Assembly (NCBI GenBank): GCA_003162425.1
Contig: PMOK01000235.1
Span: forward strand, 1-35,020
Reading direction: 5' to 3'
DNA length: 35,020 nucleotides
Source: Bryobacterales bacterium
GTDB taxonomy: Bacteria; Acidobacteriota; Terriglobia; Bryobacterales; Bryobacteraceae
Shown: positions 17,838-26,419 of the stretch, one piece after another
Layout of the letters: every line of letters begins with the position of its first letter
How positions within the stretch are numbered: the first letter of the stretch is position 1
Notes under the pieces: model-generated
Told to the model about the DNA's origin: nothing
Seen by the model: only the letters and a program-made list of their open reading frames with translations
Databases searched by the model: none
Made by a program: the position numbers and the translations under genes

Positions 17838-18949
17838 TGCCCCACCTCGGCAGCCAGCAGCAGTAAATCATCTTTCACCGGATATTCGTCCGGACAAATA
17901 TCGTGCACGATCAAAGCGGCCGACTCGCCAAGCGGCGCCATCCGATGGCGGACGCAGGCGTCTACCAAGCGCTCCAGCCCCTCCCGCCGCCCGCCGCCTG
18001 GCGAGGATTCAATCAAACCATCGCTATACAGAAAGAAGCGGTCGCCTGGGGACACCTTGAGGTCCCGGCGGTGCAGAGTCGCAGTGCCGAACATCCCCAA
18101 TGGATCGCTTTCCATCTCTACCGTCTGCGGCACTCCAGCGCGGCTCACCAGAATCAGAGGAGGATGTCCCGCGCCGACTACGGTGAGCCGGCGGGTGGGC
18201 CGGTTCAATCGCACGTAGCACGCCGTCAGATATTGCTCCTCGCCCAGTAGCTGGCCCATCACTGCGTCCACGCCGTGCATGGTGTCCTCGGGCGAAAAAA
18301 CCGGCCCTGCGTATTGGCGGAGCAATGCCTTCACCGCTGAAGTAAGAAACGCCGCGCTCACCCCGTGGCCGCTGATATCCGCGACGAAGTAGGCGAAAGT
18401 GCCGGCCCCCAGCTGGACCACGTCGTAGAAATCGCCTCCAGCTTCTTCCAGCGGCTTGTAGTAAACCGCGAAGCTCGCCTCCGGGCAATCGTCCGGATGC
18501 ACCAGAATGGCCTGTTGGGCGTCGCGCAATTGCTCGAGACGCGCCCGTTGCTGCGCCACTAGCGCACGGTTGTTCTCGCGGATGCGTAGATGCACACGCA
18601 CCCGAGCCAGAACTTCCTCGCCATGCACAGGTTTAGCGATGTAATCCACACCGCCAATTTTCAGGCCGGCGACTTTGCTCTTGACATCATCCAAGGAGGA
18701 CAGAAAAATGATGGGAATGTCGGAGGTTGCCGGATCCGATTTCAACTGCGCACAGGTTTCAAAGCCGGTTTCGCCCGGCATCAGCACGTCCAGCAGGATG
18801 AGGTCCGGCTGCCGCATGCGGCTCAGAGTGCGGGCGCTGGGGCCGTCACCGGCGGTCAGGGTGCGAAAGCCCTCAGCCTCCAGAATGCTTTTGACCAACT
18901 CCGCGTTGATGGGCGTGTCGTCCACAACCAGAATCGTTGGCGCGTCCAC
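17834..18949 (-). CDS. Receiver-PP2C phosphatase (RsbU-like)
   Basis: About 371 residues: a receiver domain with VVDD and phospho-acceptor D54 (LLDVLMPGETG), a short coiled-coil linker (LRIRENNRALVAQQRARLEQ), then a PP2C/SpoIIE phosphatase with metal-binding motifs GGDFYD, VADISGHG and YSDGL. It should dephosphorylate the STAS protein when the receiver is activated. The start is uncertain. I prefer GTG 18949, just before the receiver, with a GGAGGA 16 bases upstream; the frame stays open to 19354, but that extension has no domain and overlaps a kinase remnant on the other strand. GTGs between 18949 and 19020 are alternatives. It is the first gene of the operon. Confidence 0.88.
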   Translation of the reverse strand: MDAPTILVVDDTPINAELVKSILEAEGFRTLTAGDGPSARTLSRMRQPDLILLDVLMPGETGFETCAQLKSDPATSDIPIIFLSSLDDVKSKVAGLKIGGVDYIAKPVHGEEVLARVRVHLRIRENNRALVAQQRARLEQLRDAQQAILVHPDDCPEASFAVYYKPLEEAGGDFYDVVQLGAGTFAYFVADISGHGVSAAFLTSAVKALLRQYAGPVFSPEDTMHGVDAVMGQLLGEEQYLTACYVRLNRPTRRLTVVGAGHPPLILVSRAGVPQTVEMESDPLGMFGTATLHRRDLKVSPGDRFFLYSDGLIESSPGGGRREGLERLVDACVRHRMAPLGESAALIVHDICPDEYPVKDDLLLLAAEVGQ

Positions 18950-19180
18950 GGCGGGCAGGGCGGTTTCCTCCGGTCTTGTTGAGACCACTTGTTCCACGAA
19001 CTTGCTTATCGGCACAGACTTGGAGAAATTGATTGGACTGGCGACGAAGGACCGTCCAGTGCTGCCGTCCCCGAAAACAATTCTCCATCGACCGATAAGA
19101 AAAGGGTGTGCCTTCGGCTTCAGCTTTGCCCGCGTTCTAACTTCAATCCAAGGGGAATATGTCCAGGGATAGTGCCAATC

Positions 19181-19563
19181 TAGAGCGGGGCGGATCTGGT
19201 AGCGGCCGTGGAACAGGCCGCCAATGGAATCGTCATCACCGACATCGGAGGGAAAATCCAGTATGTGAATCCCGCATTCACAGCCATGACGGGTACACCA
19301 GCGAGGAGGCTGTGGGACAGAACCCGCGCATCCTAAAATCGGGCTGCCATCCACAGGCGCTCTATGTGGCGCCCACCACCAGTGAGCACGCGGATGAGTC
19401 CTTGGCTCGGACGCGCTGAACGATGCTCATTGAGCCGAAGGCGCGAATCGTGTTCGTGGAAGATAGCGCCATCAATCAGGAGGTAGCCCTAGCGCAACTG
19501 ACCGGGAACGATCCAGGGATCCGAACATGTGTCAAAACCCAGCTGGTCCGCACGCTACACTAA
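19181..19563 (+). pseudogene. Remnant of a PAS/receiver hybrid kinase
   Basis: In one frame the plus strand reads DLVAAVEQAANGIVITDIGG and continues KIQYVNPAFTAMTG, a clear PAS start. At about 19293 one base is missing and the domain continues in another frame as YTSEEAVGQNPRILKSG, then decays. Further on, 19423-19563 encodes a 46-residue frame with IVFVEDSAINQEVALAQL, the start of a receiver domain, cut short by a stop. The kinase core is gone. The PAS portion resembles the first PAS of the hybrid kinase at 4287-7826 (both have QNPRILK), so it may be a decayed relative of that gene. Confidence 0.7.
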
Positions 19564-19598
19564 TCCTCTGCCGGTGGCCGCGAGTTCCGCGCGCCCGT

Positions 19599-20393
19599 CT
19601 ACCGCTTCTTACGCGGTTTGTGCTTCCCCTCAAGCGCCGCCTTCTTTGCGCGCTTGGGCATAGCTCGACTGAAGCTCTCGGCCATGTCGAGGCCAAATAT
19701 GGACAGATCGTCGCCTCCGAGAATTTTGCCGGCGGCCGGCCCATGCTTCGCGAGCGAAGTCGCGCTGCCTGCACTCGCGATCAATTCCATTTCGTCCACT
19801 GCACGCAAGCGGAATAGCAGTTCGGGTTGGTGATCGAAGCGCGCACCGATGCCATACAGAACCGCCGCGATATGCTTACACATTCCCGCCCAATCCGGGC
19901 AACTGCACGAGAGCTGGATCTCGGCCGGTGAAGGAAACAGGCCTTGGTTCTGGCGGCAGATCCGCTCCATCACACCTTTGGACAACCGTCCTTCGAGCAG
20001 CTCCACCAGCGAATCAATCGCGCCCGCACAGTCGTTGCAGATGGATTTCCAACGCGCTTTCGTGACCGGCGTCACTTTCAGCGTGACCTCATATAACCTA
20101 GAGCCGCTGACATAGGCATTGATCGCGCCAGGCGCAATCTGCAGATCCACCACTGATCCGTTGCGCACATAGGTCCGGCCGCGCGGAAGCCGGTTGGCGT
20201 AATCGCTATAGCGCTCCAGGTTCTGGCACCACGCTCTGCCCCAGAACGTATTGGCGATGGCGCGGCCTTCGATGTTGACCGGTGAGACGGCGTGCCCTTG
20301 CTGCTTGCGCTTTTCCATCTCTCGCGCCGCTTTGTGACGCCGCTCCGCAACTGAAACGTAAGGCCTGAATCCCCAACCGTCATACCTCGCCAA
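19599..20393 (-). CDS. SWIM zinc-finger protein
   Basis: A 264-residue protein with a SWIM zinc finger at 163-174 (CSCPDWAGMCKH: C163, C165, C172, H174), preceded by the family N-terminus WGFRPYVSVAERRHKAA and FWGRAWCQNLE. The C-terminus is Lys/Arg-rich (KRAKKAALEGKHKPRKKR). SWIM proteins of this type are regularly encoded next to SNF2-family helicases and are thought to help them bind DNA or protein partners. Translation must start at TTG 20393, because the codon just before it is the in-frame TGA of the helicase. An AAGGAG six bases upstream supports this. The next in-frame candidates would cut into the conserved N-terminus. Confidence 0.9.
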   Translation of the reverse strand: MARYDGWGFRPYVSVAERRHKAAREMEKRKQQGHAVSPVNIEGRAIANTFWGRAWCQNLERYSDYANRLPRGRTYVRNGSVVDLQIAPGAINAYVSGSRLYEVTLKVTPVTKARWKSICNDCAGAIDSLVELLEGRLSKGVMERICRQNQGLFPSPAEIQLSCSCPDWAGMCKHIAAVLYGIGARFDHQPELLFRLRAVDEMELIASAGSATSLAKHGPAAGKILGGDDLSIFGLDMAESFSRAMPKRAKKAALEGKHKPRKKR

Positions 20394-23102
20394 TCACGTC
20401 TCCTTGAGCGCCTTATTGATATCCAGCGCAACCAGCTTGAGTAATTCGTCGTCCTTCAACTCCGTTAGCAGCAAGTCCGCGCCGCCTTCCAATAAATCCT
20501 GCGACATTTGGCGCTTGGATTCGATGAGCTGGTCGATTTTCTCTTCCACGGTACCGCGGCAGACGAACTTGTGCACCAGCACATTCTTGGTCTGGCCGAT
20601 GCGGAAGGCTCGGTCGGTGGCCTGGTTCTCCACCGCAGGGTTCCACCATCGATCGAAATGCACCACGTGCGATGCCGCGGTCAGGTTCAGGCCTGAGCCT
20701 CCGGCCTTCAGCGAAAGCACGAAAAAGCCCACGCCTTCGTCTTCCTGAAAGCGCCGCACCAAGTCCTGGCGCTTCTTCACTTCAGTTTCTCCGTGCAATA
20801 CCAGGCCGGGCCGTCCGAAAACGGAGCCGAGGAACGCGGCCAGCGGCGCGGTGACCTCACGGAACTGAGTAAAGACGAGCATCTTTTCCTGCTTGGAAGC
20901 TACCACCTCGGCAATCTCGCGCAGGCGCGCCCATTTGCCGCTGTCGGCTTCGCTCCAGGCACCGTCTCCTAGCCACTGCGACGGATGGTTGCAGATCTGC
21001 TTGAAGCGCATCAGGTACGAGAGCACCAGCCCCTTGCGCTGTATGCCGCTCGAATCCTCGAGTTGCTCGGCCAGTTCCTTCACGGCCTGTTGGTAGAGTG
21101 CGGCCTGGGGACGGCTAAGCGGACAGAACGCCTTGATTTCGGTTTTGTCGGGCAAGTCCGCGATCACGGTCTTATCGGTCTTCAGGCGCCGCAGGATATA
21201 CGGACGCACCAGCTCGCGCAGCGGTTCGTAGGATCCGTGAGCCCGCGCGGCCAGACGCTTGGCGAAGCTGGTGAATTCTTTGGATGTTCCCAGCAATCCC
21301 GGGTTGACGAAGTCGAAAATCGACCAAAGATCGCCCAGCCGGTTCTCCACCGGCGTGCCGGTGAGCGCCAGTCTTGCTCGAGCCTTGAGCTTTTTGACGG
21401 CGCGGGTCTGTTTGGCATCCGGGTTTTTGATAGCTTGCGCTTCGTCCAGCACCGCCAGCCGCCAGGGGATTTCCGTCATCCACGGCACGCGGAGCAGCGA
21501 GCCATAGCTGGTGATGACCAGGTCGATGTCGCGCAGGCGCTCGGGTTCCAGAGCTTTCAGCTCGGAGGCAGGCAAAGCCGAAGGATGCGCGACGAGCGCC
21601 TTCAATCCTGGTGCGAAGCGCTCGATTTCCGCCGCCCAGTTGGCAAGTAGCGAGGCCGGCGCCACCAACAGGCTCGGCTGTGGCTTGGCCACCTGCTGGC
21701 GCTTGAGAATCAGCAGCAGCGAGAGCACCTGAATTGTCTTGCCAAGTCCCATGTCGTCGGCCAGACACGCTCCGAGGCCGAGAGTAGTGAGGAGATAGAG
21801 CCAGCGGACGCCCACTTGCTGGTAAGGCCGCAGCACGCCTTCGAGCGCATCGCCGGGATCGACTTGCGCTAAGCCTTGCGGGCTGCGCAGTCCCTGCAAG
21901 GTCTCCGCCAACCAAGGGCCTGTCACCACTTGCGCCCAGTCGGCATTCGACGCAGCTTCCGTATCTTCGGCGTGGACGTCCGCGCCAGCCAGCAATCGCA
22001 TAGCTTCGCTGAAGGCCAGGCCATTGTCCTTTGCCGTCTGCTCGACCTCGCGGAACCGCTCGATCATACTGTGCAAGTGCTCACGGTCGAGTTCGATCCA
22101 TCGTCCGCGCACGAGCGCCAGGCCATCCGTCTTGGCCAGCAAATCGCGGATTTCGGCGGAGGTGAGCGATTCGCCGTCCAGCGTGACTTCCATGCGGAAA
22201 TCGAGCAGCGCGTTTTGTCCCAGGCCCGATGGCGCCTTGGTTCCCACCGTGCCCGTCACGCGCGGCCGCGGCGGGCGATTGCCTTTCCACGACGCCGGCA
22301 TACGAACCACCACACCTGCGGTCTCGAGCTGCGGGACGTCTCGCAGTAGGTCTAAGGCCTCCCGCGGCGTCCAGCGCAACGGATGAAAAATCTCACCCGC
22401 GTCCACCATCGCTTTCAGCCACGGACAAGTTTCTGATGCGCGCTGCACCGGAACCAGCAGTGACAAGAGGCGTTCCTTGTTGGCCGCGCCCGCGTACTCA
22501 TGTAGCGCTTGCCCTAGGGGAAGATGTTGCGCTTTGGCCTGCGCCGAAAGCCGGCTGGTATAGGTTGCTAGAAATGCGAACGGGGCGTCCGCGTCCTTGC
22601 GGTTCTCGGCAATATTGAAATGCACGCGGCCCACCAGGTTCCAGGCCGGATTGCGGCGCTTCAGAAAATCCTGCACGCCGGATTCTGATTCGGCCAACTC
22701 AATGTTGAAGGCAGCGTCCATCTCCCGCCACAAGGCGTCGAGAACGGCGGTTGTCAGATATTCCGCGCCCAGCATGGGCGGCGCTCCGATCGCGATGCGC
22801 TCCAATTCCTCGTCTGGAGGCGTCGCAACGCGCGCACCCTTTCGTGGTGCATCGCTATCCTGCCGGGTGCAGAGGGTCGTGACGTAGCGAGCACCGAATT
22901 CCCGCCAATAGGAGTACACCGGCGGCAGCGTGGTCCCAACTTCGTCCGCCCCTAGAAGCAAAAGCCCGTGGCCCGATCCGCGTTCGAAAGCTTGCCGCAA
23001 GCGATCTTGAAGCAAGGCGTCAAGATGCGATGCGTCAGGGTCGTGCGTCAGGATCAGCCGGCCGTGCGGAGTAAGGCCTAAAGAGAAGGGGGCAGGATCC
23101 AT
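20394..23102 (-). CDS. SNF2-family DEAD/DEAH helicase
   Basis: A 902-residue SWI2/SNF2 ATPase. The N-terminal 420 residues form the bacterial SNF2-associated region. Motif I is LADDMGLGKTIQ at 448-459, motif II is the variant LDEAQAIKNP, and LTGTPVENRLGDLWSIFDF is motif III. The C-terminal RecA-like lobe has VLHGETEVKKRQDLVRRF and HFDRWWNPAVENQATDRAFRIGQ. These enzymes translocate on double-stranded DNA and remodel protein-DNA complexes; the substrate here is unknown. The gene ends in TGA directly followed, in the same frame, by the TTG start of the SWIM protein, so the two form a functional pair. Some related helicases instead carry the SWIM domain at their own N-terminus (from memory). Confidence 0.95.
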   Translation of the reverse strand: MDPAPFSLGLTPHGRLILTHDPDASHLDALLQDRLRQAFERGSGHGLLLLGADEVGTTLPPVYSYWREFGARYVTTLCTRQDSDAPRKGARVATPPDEELERIAIGAPPMLGAEYLTTAVLDALWREMDAAFNIELAESESGVQDFLKRRNPAWNLVGRVHFNIAENRKDADAPFAFLATYTSRLSAQAKAQHLPLGQALHEYAGAANKERLLSLLVPVQRASETCPWLKAMVDAGEIFHPLRWTPREALDLLRDVPQLETAGVVVRMPASWKGNRPPRPRVTGTVGTKAPSGLGQNALLDFRMEVTLDGESLTSAEIRDLLAKTDGLALVRGRWIELDREHLHSMIERFREVEQTAKDNGLAFSEAMRLLAGADVHAEDTEAASNADWAQVVTGPWLAETLQGLRSPQGLAQVDPGDALEGVLRPYQQVGVRWLYLLTTLGLGACLADDMGLGKTIQVLSLLLILKRQQVAKPQPSLLVAPASLLANWAAEIERFAPGLKALVAHPSALPASELKALEPERLRDIDLVITSYGSLLRVPWMTEIPWRLAVLDEAQAIKNPDAKQTRAVKKLKARARLALTGTPVENRLGDLWSIFDFVNPGLLGTSKEFTSFAKRLAARAHGSYEPLRELVRPYILRRLKTDKTVIADLPDKTEIKAFCPLSRPQAALYQQAVKELAEQLEDSSGIQRKGLVLSYLMRFKQICNHPSQWLGDGAWSEADSGKWARLREIAEVVASKQEKMLVFTQFREVTAPLAAFLGSVFGRPGLVLHGETEVKKRQDLVRRFQEDEGVGFFVLSLKAGGSGLNLTAASHVVHFDRWWNPAVENQATDRAFRIGQTKNVLVHKFVCRGTVEEKIDQLIESKRQMSQDLLEGGADLLLTELKDDELLKLVALDINKALKET
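20400..20405 (-). promoter_or_regulatory. Shine-Dalgarno deciding the SWIM gene TTG start
   Basis: On the minus strand AAGGAG lies inside the last codons of the SNF2 gene, with a six-base spacer (including the TGA stop) before the TTG at 20393. This good spacing argues for re-initiation at TTG rather than for stop readthrough. Confidence 0.7.
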
Positions 23103-23147
23103 CCGGGGAACCCTCAGCTTAACAGGCGGCCGCTGGCTGCGTTTTGG

Positions 23148-23558
23148 TTAGTGCGCCGTCAAAGGAGTCGCCTCATGCCAGCAGTTGGGCGGAGCCACTG
23201 CTTTGCTCCAGCGTCTCATGGTCCGGTATTCGTGCTTCTCCAACGCCACCGCGAAGCTGGATTTGTCGCATCGGACCACTTTGCCGGCCGAGACAAGTTG
23301 AAGCTGGACGGCTCCATCCAGGAGAGCCGGCCAATCTATGCTTACTTCCACGAGTGTCCCCAATGGGAGGTCGCACCGGGAGGCGATCAAGACGCCATGA
23401 CTGCTCATGTTCTTGGTTAGCCCAATACCTGCAGCCAGATGCTTCTTTCCAAGTGTACGGTAGCGGACTCTCAACTCAACCGGATAGCGCGCTTTGGCAC
23501 GCCGCTCGGGCCCCGCTTCCGCGGCCGAATGAAGCACCGAACTAAAACCCACACCCAT
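23148..23558 (-). CDS. PilZ domain protein
   Basis: A 136-residue single PilZ domain. The c-di-GMP-binding signature is present: RxxxR at R20-R24 (RRAKAR) and NxSxxG at N50-G55 (NMSSHG). It probably acts as a c-di-GMP receptor controlling motility, surface behaviour or polysaccharide. It is a separate unit, 45 bases downstream of the SNF2 start and divergent from the DUF4038 gene. A link to the Che/Rsb operon is possible but not shown by the arrangement. ATG 23558 has only a weak upstream A/G-rich tract. Confidence 0.88.
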   Translation of the reverse strand: MGVGFSSVLHSAAEAGPERRAKARYPVELRVRYRTLGKKHLAAGIGLTKNMSSHGVLIASRCDLPLGTLVEVSIDWPALLDGAVQLQLVSAGKVVRCDKSSFAVALEKHEYRTMRRWSKAVAPPNCWHEATPLTAH

Positions 23559-23716
23559 TCTGAAATCTCTGACGGGAACAAGTTTGGATAATAGATTGCA
23601 ATACGGTGACCAGATGCTGAGTTCCGCTCAGCGAGCTGACGAAACATCTCGGCAGAGGCCAAGCTACCCGGCGATTGCGCGATCTAGCACATCCATCTGA
23701 GCGACCTAACTCACCC

Positions 23717-23728
23717 AACTGGCCAGTT
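23717..23728. promoter_or_regulatory. 12-bp perfect palindrome before the DUF4038 gene
   Basis: AACTGGCCAGTT is its own reverse complement and lies 14 bases before the GTG start of the DUF4038 gene, in the divergent region to pilZ. It could be a dimeric repressor operator. No second copy is evident nearby. Confidence 0.3.
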
Positions 23729-23742
23729 AAGATAGATCAAGC

Positions 23743-25440
23743 GTGAACGACAACAGGCAATTGCTCGGCAGCGGAATTCGAGTTCTGTTGCTTATCGTGG
23801 TTGTGGTGGGAGCCGTCCTCTTCATCTTCATCCCCGGCGGTCTGGCGCCCGGAACGGTCACCTTCTCGCAATCCGCCGCCGATTTGGACGCTTATGATTT
23901 CGTAGAGGTGTCAGTCTACGTTTCCGGACGTCGAGCCCGGAATCCTTTCACCGACGCGACACTTTTGGGAACGTTTGAGAAAGCGGACGGCCCTCAGAAA
24001 TGGCGTGTGGACGGGTTTTCCGACGCCGAGGATGGAAGCGTCTACCGCGTTCGGTTCATGCCGCCCGTTTCAGGCGACTACACGTATGAGGTTCAATATC
24101 GCCAAGGATTGTCCCGCAAAACGTTCGCAGGTAAGTTCCACGCCCGGAGCGGCGGCCGGCGCGGCCCCATTCGAGTGGACCCCAAAAACCGCTGGCACTT
24201 TGTTTGGGAAGGCACCGGCGAGCACTACTTCTTTAATGGCACCACCGCGTATTGGTTGATCGGTTGGCGGGACGAACACGTAATCCAATCCAGCATCGAG
24301 AGACTTCATCAATTAAAGATCAATCGGCTGCGCGTGACCATCGCCGGCAGAACCAGCCTGTATTACGGCGAACCAGTGATGGCCGGAACAAGTTGGACAC
24401 CGTTTATCACCGCCTGGCCAAGCCGCGCGGGGAATCTCGGCCGGCCTGATGACATCTACTATCCAGGATTCGACTATAGCCGCTTTCAAGTGTCCTATTG
24501 GCAGAAGTTCGAGCGTGCGCTTCGCTTCGCCAGAGATCGCGACATGATATTTTCGCTGGTGCTGGATATGAATGACAGCCGTGTTCACCCTGCGCCTGCG
24601 AGTGACGACGAACACCGCTTCATCCAGTACGCAATTGCACGATTCGCTGCCTTTTCCAACATCACCTGGGACCTCGGCGACGATCTGGATCAGTACCGCG
24701 ACGACGCCTGGACGCATGCCACCGGAACTCTGATCAAGCAGTGGGATCCTTATCAACACTTGGCCACCAGTCACCCCGTGGACAACGTGCACCAGGATCG
24801 CACCTCACCCTGGTTTGACTTCACATCATTTCAAGAATGGTCCAGAACGCAGCATGCGTTCATGCTTGCCCAGCGCCAGCGGCAGCAAAGCCTGGGCCGC
24901 ATCATTCCGCAGACCAATGAAGAATACGGCTACGAGGATCACTATCCGATGTGGGCGAAAGGGCTGGGATCAGAATCCGCCGATACGTTGCGCCGCACGG
25001 CGTGGGAGATTGTGATGGCCGGAGGCTACCAAACTTCTGGCGAGACTGCGCGGCGTGGAACCAACGTCTGGCCGGATACCGGCGGCGGGTGGATGAATGG
25101 CCGTGGCGACGACACCATGACCATATTTCAGGGCTACGCCCACATGGTCGATTTCTTCACCAGCTTCGAATGGTGGAACACCGAGCCTCACGATGAACTT
25201 GTAAACAATGGGAATTACTGCCTGGCCAAACCCGGGGAATTGTATGCGATCTATCTACCGCATGGCGGGAACGTCACGGTCGAGCTTTCAGCGGGTAAGT
25301 ACGAGGGAGTCTGGTGGGACGCATCAACCGGGCGAAAGATCGCTCTGGCGCCACTCAACGTCACCGCTCCTTCCTGGACCTCGCCAGCGGCCCCTGGCAG
25401 CGGCGATTGGGCACTGCTGTTAAGGAACAATCGCCTTTAA
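23743..25440 (+). CDS. Membrane-anchored DUF5060/DUF4038 putative glycosidase
   Basis: A 565-residue protein with an N-terminal membrane anchor at about 11-35 (VLLLIVVVVGAVLFIFIPGG) and no obvious cleavage site. A DUF5060-like beta-sandwich follows at 40-135 (FMPPVSGDYTYEV). The central TIM-barrel-like DUF4038 domain includes HYFFNGTTAYWLIGW, ITWDLGDDLDQYRDDAW and IPQTNEEYGYEDHY. The C-terminal domain is putatively collagen/carbohydrate-binding (GKYEGVWWDASTGR). DUF4038 members include apiosidase-like glycosidases, so an extracytoplasmic role in polysaccharide breakdown is likely but the substrate is unknown. Candidate acids are the E of NEEYGY and D residues of the LGDDLD segment. The start is GTG 23743, and alone in its unit. 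Confidence 0.85.
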   Translation: MNDNRQLLGSGIRVLLLIVVVVGAVLFIFIPGGLAPGTVTFSQSAADLDAYDFVEVSVYVSGRRARNPFTDATLLGTFEKADGPQKWRVDGFSDAEDGSVYRVRFMPPVSGDYTYEVQYRQGLSRKTFAGKFHARSGGRRGPIRVDPKNRWHFVWEGTGEHYFFNGTTAYWLIGWRDEHVIQSSIERLHQLKINRLRVTIAGRTSLYYGEPVMAGTSWTPFITAWPSRAGNLGRPDDIYYPGFDYSRFQVSYWQKFERALRFARDRDMIFSLVLDMNDSRVHPAPASDDEHRFIQYAIARFAAFSNITWDLGDDLDQYRDDAWTHATGTLIKQWDPYQHLATSHPVDNVHQDRTSPWFDFTSFQEWSRTQHAFMLAQRQRQQSLGRIIPQTNEEYGYEDHYPMWAKGLGSESADTLRRTAWEIVMAGGYQTSGETARRGTNVWPDTGGGWMNGRGDDTMTIFQGYAHMVDFFTSFEWWNTEPHDELVNNGNYCLAKPGELYAIYLPHGGNVTVELSAGKYEGVWWDASTGRKIALAPLNVTAPSWTSPAAPGSGDWALLLRNNRL

Positions 25441-25497
25441 GAAACTTCTTCCGACGCGTTAAAATCTGAAAAGAAATGAGGCAATCCATGGCGCAAA

Positions 25498-25506
25498 TGC
25501 TATATT
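25498..25506 (+). promoter_or_regulatory. Possible extended -10 box before yceI-hyp operon
   Basis: TGCTATATT fits an extended -10 element (TGn then TATATT), about 50 bases upstream of the yceI start. No good -35 box lies 17 bases upstream, and no -24/-12 sigma-54 pattern was found. It is offered only as a candidate start site of the maturation operon. Confidence 0.25.
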
Positions 25507-25554
25507 GTCGATGATGCGAATTTTTCGGTGGATCTGAAACTAAAGGCTACGTAA

Positions 25555-26133
25555 GTGACCACTTCCCCAACAGTTGCAGTTTACGCGATAGATCCCGGCA
25601 TCAGCCGGTTTATCGTCCGAGCGTTCGCCGGCGGGATGTTCTCGGCCTTTGGTCACAATCCGACAGTGGCCATCCGCGAGTTCGAGGGCGAGGCGAGATT
25701 CTCGCCCGATGCGCTGGATGAGGCTCGGTTGGTGATTAGGATCAAGGCCTCATCGCTCGCGATAACCGACAGTATGAGCGACAAGGATCGCCGTGAACTG
25801 GAACTCACCTTGAACCAGGACGTGCTCGAGACATCGCGATATCCGGAGATTGACTTCCTGAGTACCAAGGTGTCGGCCAGCAAAGCCGGAGAAGGCCAGT
25901 TCTTTGTGACCGTGGTGGGTACTCTAACGCTTCACGGAGTCTCTAACACTCAAGCTGTGTCGGCGCAGATTGCTCTCACCGGGGACATGTTGCGCGCTCA
26001 TGGGGAGTTCTCCGTCCTGCAAAGCGCCTATGGCATTCAACCTGTCTCAGTGGCTGGTGGAGCACTCAAGGTAAAGGACGAGCTGAAATGCTCATTCGAT
26101 ATAGTCGGCCGAAAAAAGGTAGACAATAGTTGA
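25555..26133 (+). CDS. YceI family lipid-binding-like protein
   Basis: A 192-residue YceI-type beta-barrel protein: YAIDPGISRFIVRAFAGGMF, FGHNPTVAIREFEGEARF, then RYPEIDFLSTKV and VVGTLTLHGVSNTQAVSAQI, all in family order. YceI barrels bind long hydrophobic (polyisoprenoid) ligands. There is no signal peptide, so this copy appears cytoplasmic, unlike E. coli YceI. Translation starts at GTG 25555, right after an in-frame TAA, with AAAGG upstream. It ends ten bases before hypC, so it is probably the first gene of the hydrogenase-maturation operon. Why a lipid-binding barrel would belong there is unknown. Confidence 0.9.
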   Translation: MTTSPTVAVYAIDPGISRFIVRAFAGGMFSAFGHNPTVAIREFEGEARFSPDALDEARLVIRIKASSLAITDSMSDKDRRELELTLNQDVLETSRYPEIDFLSTKVSASKAGEGQFFVTVVGTLTLHGVSNTQAVSAQIALTGDMLRAHGEFSVLQSAYGIQPVSVAGGALKVKDELKCSFDIVGRKKVDNS

Positions 26134-26143
26134 AGGTGTTCTA

Positions 26144-26419
26144 ATGTGCTTGGCTATTCCGGCCAAAATCGTTGAGTTATTTCCGGAAGAACAGAATCGC
26201 GCGCTGATTGAAGTGGCGGGTGTACGCCGCCACATCGACACCAGTCTGCTGGCTGACGATCCGCCGAAAACCGGGGATTGGGTTCTGATTCATGTCGGTT
26301 TCGCGATGAGCAAAATCAGCGAAGAACAGGCGCTCGATCAAATTCAAACCCTCACCATGCTGGGCGAACAGGAAGCGGCCATCCAGGAGGTTCAAGGTTA
26401 CGGCCTCGGCGAAACATGA
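26144..26419 (+). CDS. hypC: HypC hydrogenase maturation chaperone
   Basis: A 91-residue HypC/HybG/HupF protein. It begins MCLAIPAKIVE, with the essential Cys2 that holds the iron of the nascent Fe(CN)2CO unit, and contains the family segment GDWVLIHVGFAMSKI. It works with HypD to assemble the cofactor and delivers it to the hydrogenase large subunit. GAAGG lies upstream of ATG 26144. Its stop overlaps the hypD start (ATGA). Confidence 0.97.
   Translation: MCLAIPAKIVELFPEEQNRALIEVAGVRRHIDTSLLADDPPKTGDWVLIHVGFAMSKISEEQALDQIQTLTMLGEQEAAIQEVQGYGLGET

Noticed and set aside
18950..19354. N-terminal extension of the receiver-PP2C protein
   Set aside because: The frame is open to 19354 but shows no domain, and part of it is antisense to a clear PAS remnant. 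Translation more likely begins near the receiver domain.
20394..20396. TGA as a selenocysteine or programmed readthrough codon joining SNF2 and SWIM
   Set aside because: No SECIS-like hairpin is evident just downstream and neither family has selenocysteine there. A well-placed Shine-Dalgarno supports normal re-initiation at TTG.
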